This document shows positions 62,291-64,000 of a stretch of DNA of 64,000 nt, piece by piece. A program made the translations under genes and the position numbers. This stretch comes from Serripes groenlandicus. Its lineage: Eukaryota; Mollusca; Bivalvia; Cardiida; Cardiidae. Each line of letters begins with the position of its first letter. The first letter of the stretch is position 1. The stretch spans positions 204,837,675 to 204,901,674 of the forward strand of contig JASEVX010000001.1 of the NCBI GenBank assembly GCA_031761405.1, given 5' to 3'. Under the pieces are notes generated by a model. It ran no database searches and was not told the origin of the DNA. It saw only the letters and a program-made list of their open reading frames with translations.

Positions 62291-63100
62291 TGGTGTTTTA
62301 ATTGTAGAAATGTAGTGATTATTAAGAGTAAATGGCATTCCTTTCCTTTACGGTTTAAAAAGATATTAATCTATAGTCAGATTACTGTAAACTATTTTCT
62401 TTACTGCTTTCTACCAGTAAATGTAAGGCTTAAATTAAAATAATTGTATGGCTGTTGAATTTCGATTTTAGTGAATTGTCTTTATTTACTTGCCATGTCT
62501 GTGTTAAAACATTACAAACATAGATCTCAAAGATTTAACAGCTGTGTAGTGGACACTTTTCTAATTAATACATTTACCTGAATTGACATTTTAAAAGTAG
62601 TCAGATTTGAAATAAATGGGGAAAAAAACATCTGGAAAATTGGAAGCATTGATTTGAGTCAAAGCTGAAAACATACTGGTAAGAGAAAAAATTGCTTGTT
62701 TTATTGCGCAAGTGCTCCTTTTTCAACATTTTCTTTGGTTGATTCTAATCATTAAAAGTATTAGGTTAACAAGTTAACCTGATAGAAAAAGGTTTCCCTA
62801 CAGAAAGCAGGTAAATTAAGATTTGTCACCAAATTGTATATTGTGATTTCTTTGTTACTAACCAAAGATGACATTAAAAGGTTTAGCGATGTCCCAGGCC
62901 AATCACGTAATTATACAGAGGACAGCTATAAACCTGCCTGTCTCCGAATCCAAAGTTTTATTGACTTATAATTGATTCTACATCAATAAGAGTTGCCTGT
63001 TCTGTTTGAGATCAGATTTAACACCTTCAAACAGCCATTATCTCACCTTTTGAAACCTTTCTTGCATGGACAGCATACATATTTAAACCATTTTTACCAG
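62291..63100. other. No recognised feature
   Basis: AT-rich; a worn MITE centre may lie near 62660-62740 (GCTGAAAACATACTGG, ATTGCTTGTTTTATTGCGCA). No gene supported. Confidence 0.35.
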
Positions 63101-63335
63101 TTAACCCTATCCCACATACATCATATCTGCAGCAGACGACTTTGAAAATGTCTACTCAAAAATATGGAAAACCTCTATAATTGTAGGTACATGTATAATT
63201 AAGCAAAAATGTTGAAAACATCGTGACAAAGGAGAAATTGCTTGTTTTGAGCAATTCCTCCAATAGCCACAATGCTTTCAAAAGTCATCTACTGCAGAGG
63301 CGTCTGAAAGTGTAAATATGAAGGGAACTAGTAAC
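63101..63335 (+). mobile_element. TTAA-MITE, right end worn
   Basis: TTAACCCTATCCCACAT ... AATATGAAGGGAACTAGTAA; centre GCTTGTTTTGAGC. Confidence 0.8.
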
Positions 63336-63936
63336 CATTTGACAAGTTAATCAAATCATTTAAAAGTTGTCTGCATACAGAGATGAAAACAATGCAATGT
63401 GTGGGAAAAAAAAAGCGAGAAATCCAACAATATTTTCAAAAAGTAAGATAAGTACTGTCAAATGTTGTCAAAAGTGATGTGTGTCATGGAGAGGGATCTA
63501 AATTAATGAGCGTTATTTACTTATTATTGAATACAGCTACCAGTGGATTATAAATAAGCATAATGGAGTTTTTCAATTTATAGAATTGCTTCCCGACTGT
63601 TCTTTTCTTTCCTTTTTTTGGATCAGAAACGAAATCCCTGATGAAAGAAAGTAAAGGTTTGAAAAATGGCCTGCATAGAAATGCACAAGGTCAAAAGGTC
63701 CCAGTCAAAAGATGACTAAAGACATAAATTTATCATTGGAAAAACTTGATCTTCACTTTGAAAGGAGCCTTTAAATTAGCCAATTAGAACCAGACACTCG
63801 CTAAATGCACTCAATCTATTAATGGACCAGTTAAAAGCCTTGTAAATGATGGCTAAAGAATTGTTACTTTTAGTGGTTAATTGAATTTTCGTTTGCTTCA
63901 ATTCTATTGCCACTGGGTGTTGTGTAACTTGTGACC

Positions 63937-64000
63937 TAACCCTTTCCTACATGTAGACCAATTTTAAGGATTTTTGCTAAGCAATTTTTCCTTTTGCCAC
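63937..64000 (-). mobile_element. TTAA-MITE, cut by the window end
   Basis: CCTAACCCTTTCCTACATG, then a deletion straight to GCAATTTTTCCTTTTGCCAC. Confidence 0.7.

Noticed and set aside
62870..62982. Plus-strand open stretch TKDDIKRFSDVPGQSRNY
   Set aside because: No acceptor at the right place, no family match, and no neighbouring exon in phase.

Overview
The window is animal nuclear DNA, most likely from a bivalve mollusc. It is AT-rich, its genes are cut into many short exons with GT-AG introns, and the space between exons is packed with short repeats of kinds known from bivalves: tRNA-derived SINEs, satellite-bearing Helitron/pearl-like elements and foldback MITEs. Placing it in bivalves is an inference from repeat style; the genes only show that it is a metazoan.

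Three genes can be assembled exon by exon with matching splice phases. (1) Positions 1574-10034, plus strand: the last four coding exons of a fold-type II PLP enzyme of the serine racemase / threonine dehydratase family; its 5' part lies left of the window. (2) Positions 18745-24784, minus strand: a complete four-exon gene for a 303-residue TSSC4-like protein (U5 snRNP assembly factor). (3) Positions 27255-46884, plus strand: a complete 13-exon gene for a 425-residue ACTL6A/BAF53 (Arp4) protein, the actin-related subunit of BAF, INO80 and TIP60/SRCAP chromatin complexes. TSSC4 and ACTL6A start codons are 2.5 kb apart and divergent; a 160-bp satellite array fills much of the gap. A possible fourth gene (minus strand, 3' end near 57151, candidate terminal exons at 58755-58874 and 59024-59112) is only suggested. 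The genes have no obvious shared pathway; two act in nuclear RNA/chromatin machinery, one in amino-acid metabolism.

The most striking content is repetitive. A TTAA-bounded foldback family (ends TTAACCCTTTCCC...GGGAAAGGGTTAA, about 230 bp, nested palindromes) occurs in close to 60 complete or partial copies, roughly one per 1.1 kb. Its ends fit a piggyBac-type non-autonomous element. Other families: three tRNA-derived SINE families with a shared 3' module; a Helitron-like element carrying a 179-bp array with higher-order order; several pearl-like elements with 150-170-bp internal arrays; a 1035-bp hAT-like element with an 8-bp target duplication; at least four other foldback families; and an antisense non-LTR reverse transcriptase relic.

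The layout is: 1-10034 end of the racemase-like gene with nested satellite elements at 2100-5520; 10035-18744 Helitron array and MITE cluster; 18745-24784 TSSC4; 24785-27254 divergent intergenic region; 27255-46884 ACTL6A, whose introns are full of elements ending very near several 3' splice sites; 46885-64000 apparently intergenic, MITE-rich, with weak signs of a minus-strand gene entering from the right.
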